NCBI RefSeq assembly: GCF_039539445.1
Contig: NZ_BAABDD010000011.1
Span: 62,001-126,000 of the forward strand
Direction: 5' to 3'
Length of the DNA: 64,000 bases
Source of the DNA: Salinactinospora qingdaonensis
Lineage (GTDB): Bacteria > Actinomycetota > Actinomycetes > Streptosporangiales > Streptosporangiaceae
The notes under the pieces were generated by a model that was not told the DNA's origin, searched no databases, and saw nothing but the letters and a program-made list of their open reading frames with translations. Position numbers and translations under genes: made by a program. This document shows positions 25,946-34,405 of the stretch, piece by piece; the first letter of the stretch is position 1; each line of letters starts with the position of its first letter.

Positions 25946-26710
25946 ATGAGCACCCTCGAACCGCCGAAAGCGCGGTACAAGCAGGTGGCCGCTCTCCTGC
26001 GAGAGGCCATCAAGAGGGGCGACTACGCTCCCGGCTCTTCCCTGCCCAGCCAACCGGATCTTGCTCGCAAGTTTGACCTGAACCAGAGTTCGATCAGCCG
26101 TGCCATGGCCATGCTCCAGGCAGAAGGATGGATACGCACCGAGCACGGACGAGGATCTGTGGTGCTGGAGATCCCCACCGTCAAACGCGTGCGCAAGATA
26201 GACAAGGACTACCGCAGAAGCCAGAGTGGAAGCTCTTATGCCGAAGGGCTGTCCGAAGCTGGGCTGACACCACACACAGAGCTGGTGCACTGGGGCGCCG
26301 CACAAGCGCCGGAGCACATAGCTGAAGTTCTCGGCCTGGATGAGTCGGAGCAGGTACTGGTCCGTAAGAGGCACATGTTCGCTGACGCCAAACCGATCCA
26401 GATCGCCACGTCCTACATCCCCATGGAGGTCGCCGGAGATGTGGAGATCGCCATGCCCGACGTCGGCCCCAGTGGCATTTATGAACGGATCTCAGCACGC
26501 GGGTTCCCGCCGGCGCGCTTCACCGAAGATATCGAGGTACGCGGTGCCACGCAGGAAGAAGCTACGTTCTTTGACGTCACTTCAGGGCAACCCGTGTTCT
26601 CTATCTTACGCACAGCATTTGATACCACCGAGCGGCCGGTTGAGGCATGCTCGAACATCCTGGCCGCATCCCAATGGCGGCTCACCTACTCCTGGAAGCA
26701 GGAGGCATGA
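25946..26710 (+). CDS. GntR-family regulator (HutC/UTRA subfamily)
   Basis: 254 residues. Winged helix at ~10-75 (RYKQVAALLREAIKRGDYAPGSSLPSQPDLARKFDLNQSSISRAM) and a UTRA ligand-binding domain at ~95-245 (GLDESEQVLVRKRHMFADAKPIQIATSYIPME). Start at 25946 (MSTLEPP) follows GGAAGGTGA; upstream in-frame starts lack signals. It overlaps the NUDIX gene by ATGA, so the pair is cotranscribed. Confidence 0.88.
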   Translation: MSTLEPPKARYKQVAALLREAIKRGDYAPGSSLPSQPDLARKFDLNQSSISRAMAMLQAEGWIRTEHGRGSVVLEIPTVKRVRKIDKDYRRSQSGSSYAEGLSEAGLTPHTELVHWGAAQAPEHIAEVLGLDESEQVLVRKRHMFADAKPIQIATSYIPMEVAGDVEIAMPDVGPSGIYERISARGFPPARFTEDIEVRGATQEEATFFDVTSGQPVFSILRTAFDTTERPVEACSNILAASQWRLTYSWKQEA

Positions 26711-27141
26711 GCACAGACCCTCTTCATAGCGTCAGCGTCACAGGCATCGTGGTCCGACCTGACGACGGTCAGGTTCTCGTCATCAAACGTGCCGATGACG
26801 GCAGGTGGGTTCCACCGGGTGGCGTACTCGAACTCTCGGAAACACCCGAAAAGTGCGTGGCCCGAGAAGTGTACGAAGAGACTGGCATCCAGGCGCAACC
26901 GATTCGGCTGGTCGGCGTCTACAAAAACATGAAACTTGGCGTAGTATCACTCGCGTTTCTGTGTGAACCAATCGGCGGGGAGCTAAGGACCAGCGAAGAA
27001 GCTCACGAAGCCGCATGGATGACTCCCGACGACGCCATAGAAGCCGCACCAGAGGCACGTGGAGTGCGCATCGCTGACGCTCTCTCCACCGGAGGCCCTT
27101 TCGTGCGATCCCACGACGGAACTTTCCTCCTTTATGAGTGA
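26707..27141 (+). CDS. NUDIX hydrolase
   Basis: 144 residues. Full Nudix box from G39 to G60 (E45, REVYEETG), which binds Mg and a diphosphate substrate such as a damaged or excess nucleoside diphosphate derivative. The start overlaps the gntR stop (ATGA). Coupling to a UTRA-domain regulator suggests control by a small metabolite. A decayed copy of its Nudix box occurs near 37545-37605. Confidence 0.93.
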   Translation: MSTDPLHSVSVTGIVVRPDDGQVLVIKRADDGRWVPPGGVLELSETPEKCVAREVYEETGIQAQPIRLVGVYKNMKLGVVSLAFLCEPIGGELRTSEEAHEAAWMTPDDAIEAAPEARGVRIADALSTGGPFVRSHDGTFLLYE

Positions 27142-27300
27142 CGAAGCTAGGCACACAGCCATGCCCTGTATGCCCTGCTTTCCGTTGAGCCCTCCCCTGC
27201 CGCAACCGGAAGCGAATCACAGTTGACGGAAGACGTCGCATGCTGGAGTGTCATCACAGAGAGCAGCCACCGACTGCTGACTGTTTGGGAGAACAAGTTC

Positions 27301-27678
27301 ATGCGGCTCACATTCCTCGGCAAGGACTCCAAGCCTGACGAGTCCCCAACGCTGTATGCGACAGATCAGGACTCTTACGTCATACAGGGGTGGATCGTCA
27401 CAGACATCGCAATCCTCTCCCAGCTGGACCTCCATGATCATGAAACGGTCGTTGAAGTCCCCAGTCAACTTCTTTCTCATCTCAATAAAAATGGCCTGGA
27501 AGGGGATGTGGCCCACATTGCTCCTCCCATAGTCCACGTCAAGGAAGATGGGAATTACCTTATGCAAGGTCAACGAGTCACTGACTCGGAAACATTGTCC
27601 CAGATGGACATCCCCAGCCACGAAACCTGCGTCAATATCCCACGCCTCGCAATAGAACGCCTACTGGAAACCGGGTAG
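27301..27678 (+). CDS. Unknown 125-aa protein with two internal repeats (paralogue 1)
   Basis: Not a family I can name. The protein is two copies of one ~40-residue unit: DSYVIQGWIVTDIAILSQLDL with HETVVEVPSQLLSHL, and GNYLMQGQRVTDSETLSQMDI with HETCVNIPRLAIERLL. A paralogue of identical length lies at 39526-39903 (about 80% identical by eye). Start at MRLTFLG with GGGAG upstream. DNA upstream of the start (TTGACGGAA, ACCGACTGCT, TTTGGGAGAACA) is conserved between the two copies, so promoter and leader were duplicated too. Two bases before a DUF6879 gene and upstream of an XRE/DUF5753 gene, it forms a small operon of the type common in actinomycete accessory DNA. Confidence 0.75.
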   Translation: MRLTFLGKDSKPDESPTLYATDQDSYVIQGWIVTDIAILSQLDLHDHETVVEVPSQLLSHLNKNGLEGDVAHIAPPIVHVKEDGNYLMQGQRVTDSETLSQMDIPSHETCVNIPRLAIERLLETG

Positions 27679-27680
27679 AT

Positions 27681-28199
27681 GTGAAGCTAATCAGCAACAA
27701 AGAGCGAAAAGATTATTTTGCAAACTTCAAAAAAGAAGCCCTCCACCTGGAGATGTGGGATACCTATGGCACTGAGGCAGAGAAGCCTCATCTTCAGAAA
27801 TGGAAAGAACAAGGGAAAGATAACAGCGAATGGTTGAAGCCCTGGTTTGACAACGTACGAGCAGCAACGGCATCCGGCAAGGTGTTCCGGCGAGCGCGCA
27901 TCGTGTCTGAGCCCGTCACCGACTACATTCGCTGGGTTCTGATGGATGCCCACTTGTTCGTTGATGCCGGCGAGGAGATCCGCTGGCTCCCTCGCCGGCT
28001 CGCTTCAGCGATCGCCCTTCCCGGTAACGACTTCTGGCTGTTCGACGACGAGACGGTGATCTTCAGTGTCTTCGGTGGTGACGGTAGAGTGACGGAACGA
28101 CAGTTGACCACTGACCCCAGTGTGGTTGGGCTGTGCAAGTCGGCCTTCACCGCGGTCTGGGAATTGGCGATACCCAACCACGAGTACCAACCTGACTGA
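27681..28199 (+). CDS. DUF6879 family protein
   Basis: 172 residues, GTG start 2 bases after the preceding stop codon. Pattern of the family: FANFKKEALHLEMWDTYG, RARIVSEPVTDYIRWVL, GEEIRWLPRRLA, DFWLFDDETVIFSVFGGDGR. Function not established; the family usually stands beside XRE/DUF5753 or DUF397 genes, as here. The first 60 codons are A-rich against the local background. Confidence 0.8.
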   Translation: MKLISNKERKDYFANFKKEALHLEMWDTYGTEAEKPHLQKWKEQGKDNSEWLKPWFDNVRAATASGKVFRRARIVSEPVTDYIRWVLMDAHLFVDAGEEIRWLPRRLASAIALPGNDFWLFDDETVIFSVFGGDGRVTERQLTTDPSVVGLCKSAFTAVWELAIPNHEYQPD

Positions 28200-28207
28200 G
28201 TTTTTTC

Positions 28208-29050
28208 GTGTCTCAACCGGCCCAGCAGGCCAGGGAAGCCCTGGGGCAACGTCTTAGGGAGATTCGCCAGAACGCTGGCCATACTGGCCGCCGGCTAGCC
28301 TCCCTGGCGGGCTGGCACTACACCAAAGTCTCCAAGCTGGAAAACGCGGTGACCAGCCCGTCTGAGGCCGATATCCACGCTTGGTGTTCCCACTGCTCCG
28401 CCGAAGAGCAAATCCCTGAACTGATAGCAACTATCCGCAATATCGACGGGATGTATGTCGAATGGCGCCGTCGACTCAGTGACGGATTAAAACAAGTCCA
28501 GGAATCCTCTTTCTCATTATATGAGCAGAATCTTCGATTCCGCATATACGAGGCTAGCATCATTCCCGGATTATTGCAAAACGCCAATTATATTGCCGCC
28601 ACACTACAGATCGCCGACAATTTCTACAATTCCAGTAGCGATGTTGATGCGGCAGTAGCGACACGCGTAGAACGTCAGCGTTTTCTTTATCAGGGTGACC
28701 GTCGGTTCCTATTTCTCGTGGAAGAGAGCGCGCTGCGTACGGTGCTTGGCTCCCGTGAGGTGCTGCTCGGCCAGTTGGACCGGCTTCTCGCCGTCATGAA
28801 CTTGCCGCGGGTCTCACTCGGCGTCATCCCCGCCCAGACGCCGCGGGAACTATGGCCTGGAGAGTCATTCCTGATTTTCGACGAACATACGGTTCGCATC
28901 GAGACCACCTCGGCGCATCTGACGATCACCCAACCTCGGGAGATCGCTCTCTACGTCAAGGCGTTCTCGTGGCTAGAACGCTCAGCCCTATACGGCGACC
29001 AAGCTCGTGTGCTCATCCGAGAAATCATGGCTGAGATTGCTGCAACCTGA
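28208..29050 (+). CDS. XRE regulator with DUF5753 domain
   Basis: 280 residues. Helix-turn-helix in ~10-70 (LGQRLREIRQNAGHTGRRLASLAGWHYTKVSKLENA) then DUF5753 (YEASIIPGLLQNANYIAA, FLYQGDRRFLFLVEESALRTVLGS, PRVSLGVIPAQTPRELWPGESFLIFD). GTG start 8 bases after the DUF6879 stop. Third gene of the operon begun by the duplicated-repeat protein. Confidence 0.88.
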   Translation: MSQPAQQAREALGQRLREIRQNAGHTGRRLASLAGWHYTKVSKLENAVTSPSEADIHAWCSHCSAEEQIPELIATIRNIDGMYVEWRRRLSDGLKQVQESSFSLYEQNLRFRIYEASIIPGLLQNANYIAATLQIADNFYNSSSDVDAAVATRVERQRFLYQGDRRFLFLVEESALRTVLGSREVLLGQLDRLLAVMNLPRVSLGVIPAQTPRELWPGESFLIFDEHTVRIETTSAHLTITQPREIALYVKAFSWLERSALYGDQARVLIREIMAEIAAT

Positions 29051-29198
29051 AGCAACATCCTTGGAATCGAGCCAAGCAGGGCTTTAATGTTGTGACGTTC
29101 CCAACCGGACGGCAGCGGCTGGCTACACGCAGAGAACAGCGCACAGTCCAGCGGTTGCCCGATTTTTTCATGACCTATTCAAACGGAGCTGATGAATT

Positions 29199-29345
29199 AT
29201 GAGTGATCAGGACGAACTACTTGTAGCGGTCGAGTACCTAGCCGCGGCGCATGATCGATTCGACGCCGAACACTCCGATCCCACAGGAACTTCGGTGGGA
29301 GACGATGGGGAGAACCGAGACGGATTCGTGCATGTCGAGCCCTGA
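29199..29345 (+). CDS. 48-aa acidic peptide upstream of a JmjC oxygenase
   Basis: An ATG with CGGAG and TGATGAATT upstream opens a 48-codon frame: a helical start (MSDQDELLVAVEYLAAAHDR), then a Gly/Asp-rich stretch (TSVGDDGENRDG) and the end FVHVEP. Acidic leader plus a short Gly-rich tail is the usual build of a RiPP precursor. The next gene, 57 bases on, encodes a JmjC-type oxygenase, followed by an aldo/keto reductase. No family recognised, so the precursor role is inference; a chance frame cannot be excluded. Confidence 0.5.
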   Translation: MSDQDELLVAVEYLAAAHDRFDAEHSDPTGTSVGDDGENRDGFVHVEP

Positions 29346-29402
29346 CCTGTTGGCCTCTGGCTCCCTCATCAGACTCCACCTCCAATTGAAGCAAGGGAAT
29401 CC

Positions 29403-30626
29403 ATGGATCATCGGTTCGTCGACGCGATCGAAAAGGCTTTCGGTTGGCCCGGTCCCGATGCGTTAGGTACGGAGTTTGCTCGCGGCAATATCGGCGATTC
29501 CGAACTGCCAGCTCGCCTACTGCCCCCAGACCGGCTGCTTGATCTGGTGATGCGGCGAAGTCTATCCGCTCCGCAGTTCCGGTGCTTTCGCTCCGGTGAA
29601 GAGCTGCACCCCGCACGCTTCCTCACCGATGCGGTCAGCAGGCGGGGGCAGAGCGTCCGGATAGCCGACATGTCTCGGCTCGGACGACTCCTGGACGACG
29701 GCTGCACTCTTGTACTTGATGAAGTCAACTTCTTCGACCCCACAATGGAGGTCGCCTGTCGGGCACTGCAATGGTGGTCCCATGAACTTGTCCAGGTCAA
29801 CTCCTACTTGACTACCCAAGAGGCGGCGGGTTTCTCGCTTCACTGGGACGATCATGACGTATTAATTCTTCAACTGGCAGGGGAGAAGAGCTGGGAGGTC
29901 CGTAATGCCTCCCGCCCGGCACCGATGTACCGAGATGCCGAGCCCAACGACATGCCAAGCGAGGAAGTCCTCTGGTCAGGCATCATGCGGCCAGGCGACC
30001 TCATGCACATACCGCGAGGTTTCTGGCACCAGGCCACCCGAATGGAACATGGTCCGGGATTCAGCCTGCACGCCACCTTCGGATTCGTGAAGCGCGCTGG
30101 CGTGAACTGGATCGCCTGGCTAGCCGATCGTGCCCGTGAACACGAACTCTTCCGTCATGACCTGTACCGAGGGAGCGATCCAAGCGCACACGCCGCCCAG
30201 CGCGAGGAACTCACTTCCTCTACTTCTCAACTCATCAAGTCTCATCCTCCCGAAGAATTCCTCGCAGCCCGAGAGCAGCAGCGCCCCACACCTCGACACG
30301 TTCCGTACCTGCCCGTCTTCGGCCCACCGACCGAGATCGTGTGCATCACTGAGTTTCCACCAAAAATCGAGGAGAGCAGTGAAACAGTCGCTGTTCTCGC
30401 AGCCGGAAAGAAGCTCACGTTCACAGCGAAGGCCGGACCGGCACTGCGTTCTTTTCTCAGTGGAAACCCTGTACGTATCACTGAGGTCGGTGAGTCAACC
30501 GACATCGACGCTGGACAGATAGCCAAAATCCTATTAAAGGAAGAACTGTGCGCGGAACTGACTCCGGAGTTGTCCTCGGGCTTTACCGGTCTCGTTGCAA
30601 ACGCAGGCTACTCGAAGACGCCCTGA
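29403..30626 (+). CDS. JmjC/cupin-type Fe(II) 2-oxoglutarate oxygenase
   Basis: 407 residues. JmjC core of the RoxA/YcfD type: iron ligands H147 and D149 in FSLHWDDHDVLILQLAGEKSWEV and H209 in RGFWHQA. The last ~120 residues are a winged-helix-like tail usual in this family (LTFTAKAGPALRSFLSGNPVRITEV). RoxA enzymes hydroxylate ribosomal proteins; relatives inside accessory cassettes modify peptides. The 3' end overlaps the aldo/keto reductase gene by 79 bases. The preceding 48-aa peptide is a candidate substrate. Confidence 0.83.
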   Translation: MDHRFVDAIEKAFGWPGPDALGTEFARGNIGDSELPARLLPPDRLLDLVMRRSLSAPQFRCFRSGEELHPARFLTDAVSRRGQSVRIADMSRLGRLLDDGCTLVLDEVNFFDPTMEVACRALQWWSHELVQVNSYLTTQEAAGFSLHWDDHDVLILQLAGEKSWEVRNASRPAPMYRDAEPNDMPSEEVLWSGIMRPGDLMHIPRGFWHQATRMEHGPGFSLHATFGFVKRAGVNWIAWLADRAREHELFRHDLYRGSDPSAHAAQREELTSSTSQLIKSHPPEEFLAAREQQRPTPRHVPYLPVFGPPTEIVCITEFPPKIEESSETVAVLAAGKKLTFTAKAGPALRSFLSGNPVRITEVGESTDIDAGQIAKILLKEELCAELTPELSSGFTGLVANAGYSKTP

Positions 30627-31426
30627 GCTTAGGTGTGCGCAAGATCGACACCAGCTACAACTATCATGGGTTCAGAGCCCATGAGATCCTCAGCAAGCGG
30701 GCCGGCGACCTGCTGGGAGATTTCGATATCTCAACTAAAGTCGGTTTTTTTCGGACGAGCAACGGCTTTGAACACTCGTTGTCTCCTTCGCGGCTCCGGC
30801 AGGCGGTAGAAGAAGCCGTCGAGCAGCTAGGAATCCCTCCAGCCGTGATATTCCTACATAACCCGGAACATACTCTTACCGGCCTGAATCCGGCATATGG
30901 TCAAGCGCTCTTAGCGGCTGCCTGCACCTCCTTAGAGGAGGCGGCTAGTGATGGCTTGTGCCAATCCTGGGGTATCGCCTCATGGAATCCGATTCCGCTT
31001 CTGAGACTCTTTACCGACCGCTATAATTCAACGCTGCCAGCACCAAAGATACTAATGCTTCGATCCGGACTGACGGTCAATGCCGCTACTCTCGCCGCAG
31101 GCGAGGCATTGACCCAGAACTTCGCGCTTACACCGGAAGCGCGGTGGGGAATGAGCCCGTTTGGAGGAAGTAGTACAGATCCGATTTGGCACCAGATCGA
31201 TACACGCATTTTCCTGCCTCCAAGCGAACGAGACTGCTCTTACCTGCAAGCAGCGTTCCGAGTGTCTTTCCACCTTCCCAACGTCAGCCGGGTCGCGGTA
31301 GGCACCGATAGAACCGACCATCTCCACGAGCTACTCGCTGCCACAGAGCGAAGCGTCAATGCAGCCGCCGTAACACGTTACCGGCACCTTCTCTCCAAAC
31401 GGAAGACGAGAAATCTGTCACAGTAA
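30548..31426 (+). CDS. Aldo/keto reductase
   Basis: 292 residues, GTG start after GGAAG inside the end of the oxygenase gene. The catalytic tetrad of the family is visible: D34 and Y39 in KIDTSYNYHG, K64 in DISTKVGFF, H104 in VIFLHNPEHT. NADPH-dependent carbonyl reduction is expected. Translation overlap with the JmjC gene suggests they act on the same molecule. Lower GC than the window average, as in the rest of this cassette. Confidence 0.85.
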   Translation: MRGTDSGVVLGLYRSRCKRRLLEDALSLGVRKIDTSYNYHGFRAHEILSKRAGDLLGDFDISTKVGFFRTSNGFEHSLSPSRLRQAVEEAVEQLGIPPAVIFLHNPEHTLTGLNPAYGQALLAAACTSLEEAASDGLCQSWGIASWNPIPLLRLFTDRYNSTLPAPKILMLRSGLTVNAATLAAGEALTQNFALTPEARWGMSPFGGSSTDPIWHQIDTRIFLPPSERDCSYLQAAFRVSFHLPNVSRVAVGTDRTDHLHELLAATERSVNAAAVTRYRHLLSKRKTRNLSQ

Positions 31427-31462
31427 GCCATGGTTTCTGTAAAAATGAAGCGGCTGACAGCG

Positions 31463-31640
31463 AAGGTTTCATGATCGAAGGGCTGGCCCATGACGAGTGC
31501 CTCGCCGCAAAGCGGTGAAGCGGATATGCGCACGCAGATTCCTGAAGATGTTCTTGATCTGGTCCAGCGTTGGCTGGGCCTGCGGCTGGAGCGGGACACA
31601 GCGGCCTACGGGAACACCGGAACGACAGCGGGGTTCCGTA
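31463..31640 (+). repeat. 178-bp duplication, copy A (start of the kinase gene)
   Basis: Matches 37299-37476 with a constant offset of 5836 bases, no gaps and about five base differences. It covers the ribosome site and first ~50 codons of the kinase gene. Confidence 0.9.
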
Positions 31641-32341
31641 GCGACGCGGGAACCTGGGTGCGGCTGCAGCGGCGCAGTGTGTTCTCCATGAATGGTCAGT
31701 CCTGGACCGGAGCCGAATGCGCCTCAGTACTGCAGGGAGTGGCCAAGCCCGAACTCCTGCGTTCGGTGCGCTGGCGAGACGACGACCGCGAGGCGGTATG
31801 GCGGGCCGATGAAATGACGCTGGTCGACTCCGCGGTTATCTCCCCCAACGGCAGCGTTACCGCTGATCCGCAGCTTCCCGACGCTTGGTGGAGCGGACTC
31901 GCCACGTCACTCGCAGCGCTGTCAAGACACGAGACCGAGCGCGTGGGAATGCGTCAGGAGCACGTGACACGACGCATCCGCGAGGTCTTCGGCGACGGTA
32001 TCGAAACGACAATCGACGAATGGCGCACGGCCCACGCCGACCTGCATTGGGGCAATCTCACCGCTCCTACCTGTCACTTGCTGGATTGGGAAGACTGGGG
32101 CTCCGGGCCGCGTGGCCTGGACGCGGCCACTCTCTGGGGATTCTCGCTGGGGGTACCATCTCTGGCCGACCGGATTCAGCACGAGTTCAGCGACGAACTC
32201 CAGTCACGGTCCGGCACGATCGCGATGTTGCTGTTCTGCGCCAACGCCTTAAGAGCCGCAACGCGTACCGGCCGGTCAATGCCGTTCACCGAGCCTGCCC
32301 GAACAGCGGCGTCCGGTCTGATGACACAACTCGACCAGTAA
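31490..32341 (+). CDS. Aminoglycoside phosphotransferase-like kinase
   Basis: 283 residues. Kinase core with the catalytic loop HADLHWGNL and metal motif LLDWEDWG. The N-terminal lobe is short and lacks a clear glycine-rich loop. The ATG at 31490 follows AAGGG. Role unknown: drug inactivation or phosphorylation of the cassette product are both possible. The first ~45 codons and 27 bases upstream are duplicated almost exactly at 37299-37476. Confidence 0.78.
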   Translation: MTSASPQSGEADMRTQIPEDVLDLVQRWLGLRLERDTAAYGNTGTTAGFRSDAGTWVRLQRRSVFSMNGQSWTGAECASVLQGVAKPELLRSVRWRDDDREAVWRADEMTLVDSAVISPNGSVTADPQLPDAWWSGLATSLAALSRHETERVGMRQEHVTRRIREVFGDGIETTIDEWRTAHADLHWGNLTAPTCHLLDWEDWGSGPRGLDAATLWGFSLGVPSLADRIQHEFSDELQSRSGTIAMLLFCANALRAATRTGRSMPFTEPARTAASGLMTQLDQ

Positions 32342-33075
32342 GGGACTCCCGAAAAAGCAAAGGACACGAACACCTAAAACTCCCGCCGTCCTTGACAGCT
32401 CAAGTACATAACCATGCCTTCGATCTGATCGGACTACTGATCTTTTCATTAACCGGGTGGGATGGGTGGGTGGCCTGCGATCATCACGGCATGCCCCCAT
32501 GGTTGAGCGTGATGCCGCTGATGTGCCCCCATTGACACGGCCGCAGACGGCCGAGGCCCGACGGATGCGCGTCGCCGAACCGCTGGAACGGGGTCACTCC
32601 CAAGCTGAGGTGGCGCGGATGGTGGGAGTCTCGCCCGAGAGCGTGCGGCGCTGGAAACGCTGCATCGAACAGGGCGGCACCGCCGTGCTGCAGCGACGCT
32701 CGGCCGCTTCGGGGCCGCTGCGGCTGCGGGCGCCCCCGCCTGAGGAGAATCGGCGCCCGCGCGGCGCGGCGAGGACGTCGCGCACCCGCGAAGCGGGGCG
32801 CTCCCCCGGGCGGGCGCTGCGGCGGAGGGCGTCTCGGAGGCGAGGGGTGTGGCGGCTGGTCATCGGGCGGGGCGGTCAGGGCGAACTCGGCCCATACGGC
32901 GGTGCCCAGGCCGGCGCAGAAGGACATATCAGTCTTGAGGGCAAGGAGGAAGTGGCGCTCCACCGAACGCGGTTCACCTATGCCTGCGGAGCAGCACTCT
33001 CGCAAGAGCAGTCCGTCCAACTTCTCAAAAGCTTGCTGACGAGCCACGCCTAAACCGACAGAAAACCGATACCCC
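32342..33075. other. Mosaic of gene fragments
   Basis: Three unrelated pieces stand in a row. Around 32405-32440 the plus strand reads NHAFDLIGL, matching the TPR regulator at 36490 (NRAFDLIGLGRTYL). 32514-32750 is an IS630-type transposase start. At 32870-32935 the minus strand reads FCAGLGTAVWAEFAL, the C-terminal end of an anti-sigma-like ATPase such as the one at 24128. No intact gene. Confidence 0.65.
32514..32750 (+). pseudogene. IS630-family transposase, N-terminal fragment
   Basis: The frame reads RRMRVAEPLERGHSQAEVAR then MVGVSPESVRRWKRCIEQGG, the helix-turn-helix of IS630-type transposases. The catalytic DDE part is missing; the frame runs into low-complexity sequence. Confidence 0.7.
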
Positions 33076-33342
33076 ATGGATAAAATCCCAGATCAGTACG
33101 AAGCGCCCTTCCACACTTCCACCTACTCAAGTGCCTCCGCTAATTGTGTCGAGGTAGCCCACGCCCCACTTTCGTTTCAGAAAGCCAGCTACAGCGCGAC
33201 TGAAAGTCACTGCGTGGAAGTAGCCGGCTGGGAGACCGGCGCCGCCATCCGGGACACCAAGCATCGGGACCTGGGCGCCCTGGCCTTCCCCGCTGCCGAG
33301 TGGCGTGCCTTCATCGACGCCGTCAAAGGACACGGTCTCTAA
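33076..33342 (+). CDS. DUF397 domain protein
   Basis: 88 residues with two DUF397 units: FHTSTYSSASANCVEVAHAP and FQKASYSATESHCVEVAGWE, followed by RDTKHRDLGALAFPAAEWRAFIDAVK. DUF397 proteins accompany XRE/DUF5753 regulators and are suspected to be their partners (as in BldB/WhiJ-type systems). No clear ribosome site, and debris lies upstream, so expression is uncertain. Confidence 0.85.
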   Translation: MDKIPDQYEAPFHTSTYSSASANCVEVAHAPLSFQKASYSATESHCVEVAGWETGAAIRDTKHRDLGALAFPAAEWRAFIDAVKGHGL

Positions 33343-33394
33343 CCCTCGCCTCCGAGCGATACCCGCGCCTGTGGTCATGGGCTCCCGCCTCCGG

Positions 33395-34312
33395 TCAGAC
33401 CGCGAGCAACGTGACGGCGTCACCTGCGTGACGGCGCACAACACTGATGTAGGCAGGGTCGGCGGCGGGGTCGTCGATCCAGACGAGGGCCTGGGACAGG
33501 AACCACTCCACAGCCCAGACCCGATGCCAGCCCAGCGCCCAGTGCTCGGCTTCGAGCCCTCCCCGAGATGCCAGCGCGCCGGATTCGCCTCCCGCGGCGA
33601 CGTAGGCTTCAAGCAGGCCACGCGTGGCCGCGGGATCGGGCTCGTCCACGGTCCCGTGCCAGGAAGCCAGGTCGAGCAGACCGGGACCGTGGAAGGCGCG
33701 TGCGAAGTCGTAGAGGCGAACGCGCTCGTCACGGATGTGCAGGCTCTCCGGGTGGAACTCGGAGTGGACCCACCCGTAGGGCGGAACGAGAACACCTTCG
33801 CAGCGGTGCACACTGCCGACGCTGAGTTGTTGAAGCATCCGGGTGATGTCGTCGACACCTTCCCAACGGTTCTTCTCCTGCAAGAGTCGCAGGCTGCGCA
33901 ACGCGCGATCGGGCAGGGAGGCCAGCCAGGCGTGATCTGCCGGCGGCAGGTGTGGAGGCGTAGCTGCCGCATGCAGGTGGACGGCCGCTGCCACCCCGTC
34001 GGCGTCTTCAGGCACACGATCGGGCTCTCCCATATCTTCCAGCACCATCCCGAGCAGCGGGCCGCTGCGAACGGCGACACGCAGCCGGGGGACATCGACG
34101 CCCGCCTGCCAGAGGGCACTAAGAGCCTCGTGCTCATGGGTGAAGGGATCGCTCGCGCATTTGAAGATGACAGTATGCCCGCCGGAGAACCTGATGCGCT
34201 CCACGTGCGAGAGTTCCCAGCTGTGGAGCACCTCCCTCTGCGTAATGGACTCGGCGGCGTCGATACGTTTCAGCAGCGTGGCTCGTGCCTGCTCAATGTC
34301 GCCTGCGCGCAT
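33395..34312 (-). CDS. Aminoglycoside phosphotransferase-family kinase
   Basis: 305 residues. APH fold: GGHTVIFKCASDPFTHEHEALSAL (ATP-binding lobe), PLLGMVLEDMG (hinge), catalytic loop GWVHSEFHPESLHI (Asp of the usual HxD replaced by Glu), metal motif RLYDFARAFHGP. The HSEFH variant is unusual and could mean altered activity. AGGAGAGGAA precedes the ATG. It is 94 bases downstream of the unknown gene at 34406-35125 on the same strand. Confidence 0.78.
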   Translation of the reverse strand: MRAGDIEQARATLLKRIDAAESITQREVLHSWELSHVERIRFSGGHTVIFKCASDPFTHEHEALSALWQAGVDVPRLRVAVRSGPLLGMVLEDMGEPDRVPEDADGVAAAVHLHAAATPPHLPPADHAWLASLPDRALRSLRLLQEKNRWEGVDDITRMLQQLSVGSVHRCEGVLVPPYGWVHSEFHPESLHIRDERVRLYDFARAFHGPGLLDLASWHGTVDEPDPAATRGLLEAYVAAGGESGALASRGGLEAEHWALGWHRVWAVEWFLSQALVWIDDPAADPAYISVVRRHAGDAVTLLAV

Positions 34313-34405
34313 GGCGGTTCGTTCCTCTCCTTCCGGGGGAAGCTCCCCTCCGCCGCTCGGCGGGGAACGATGCCCAGATGCCTTCAGTCGGAGGTACGGC
34401 AGAGG

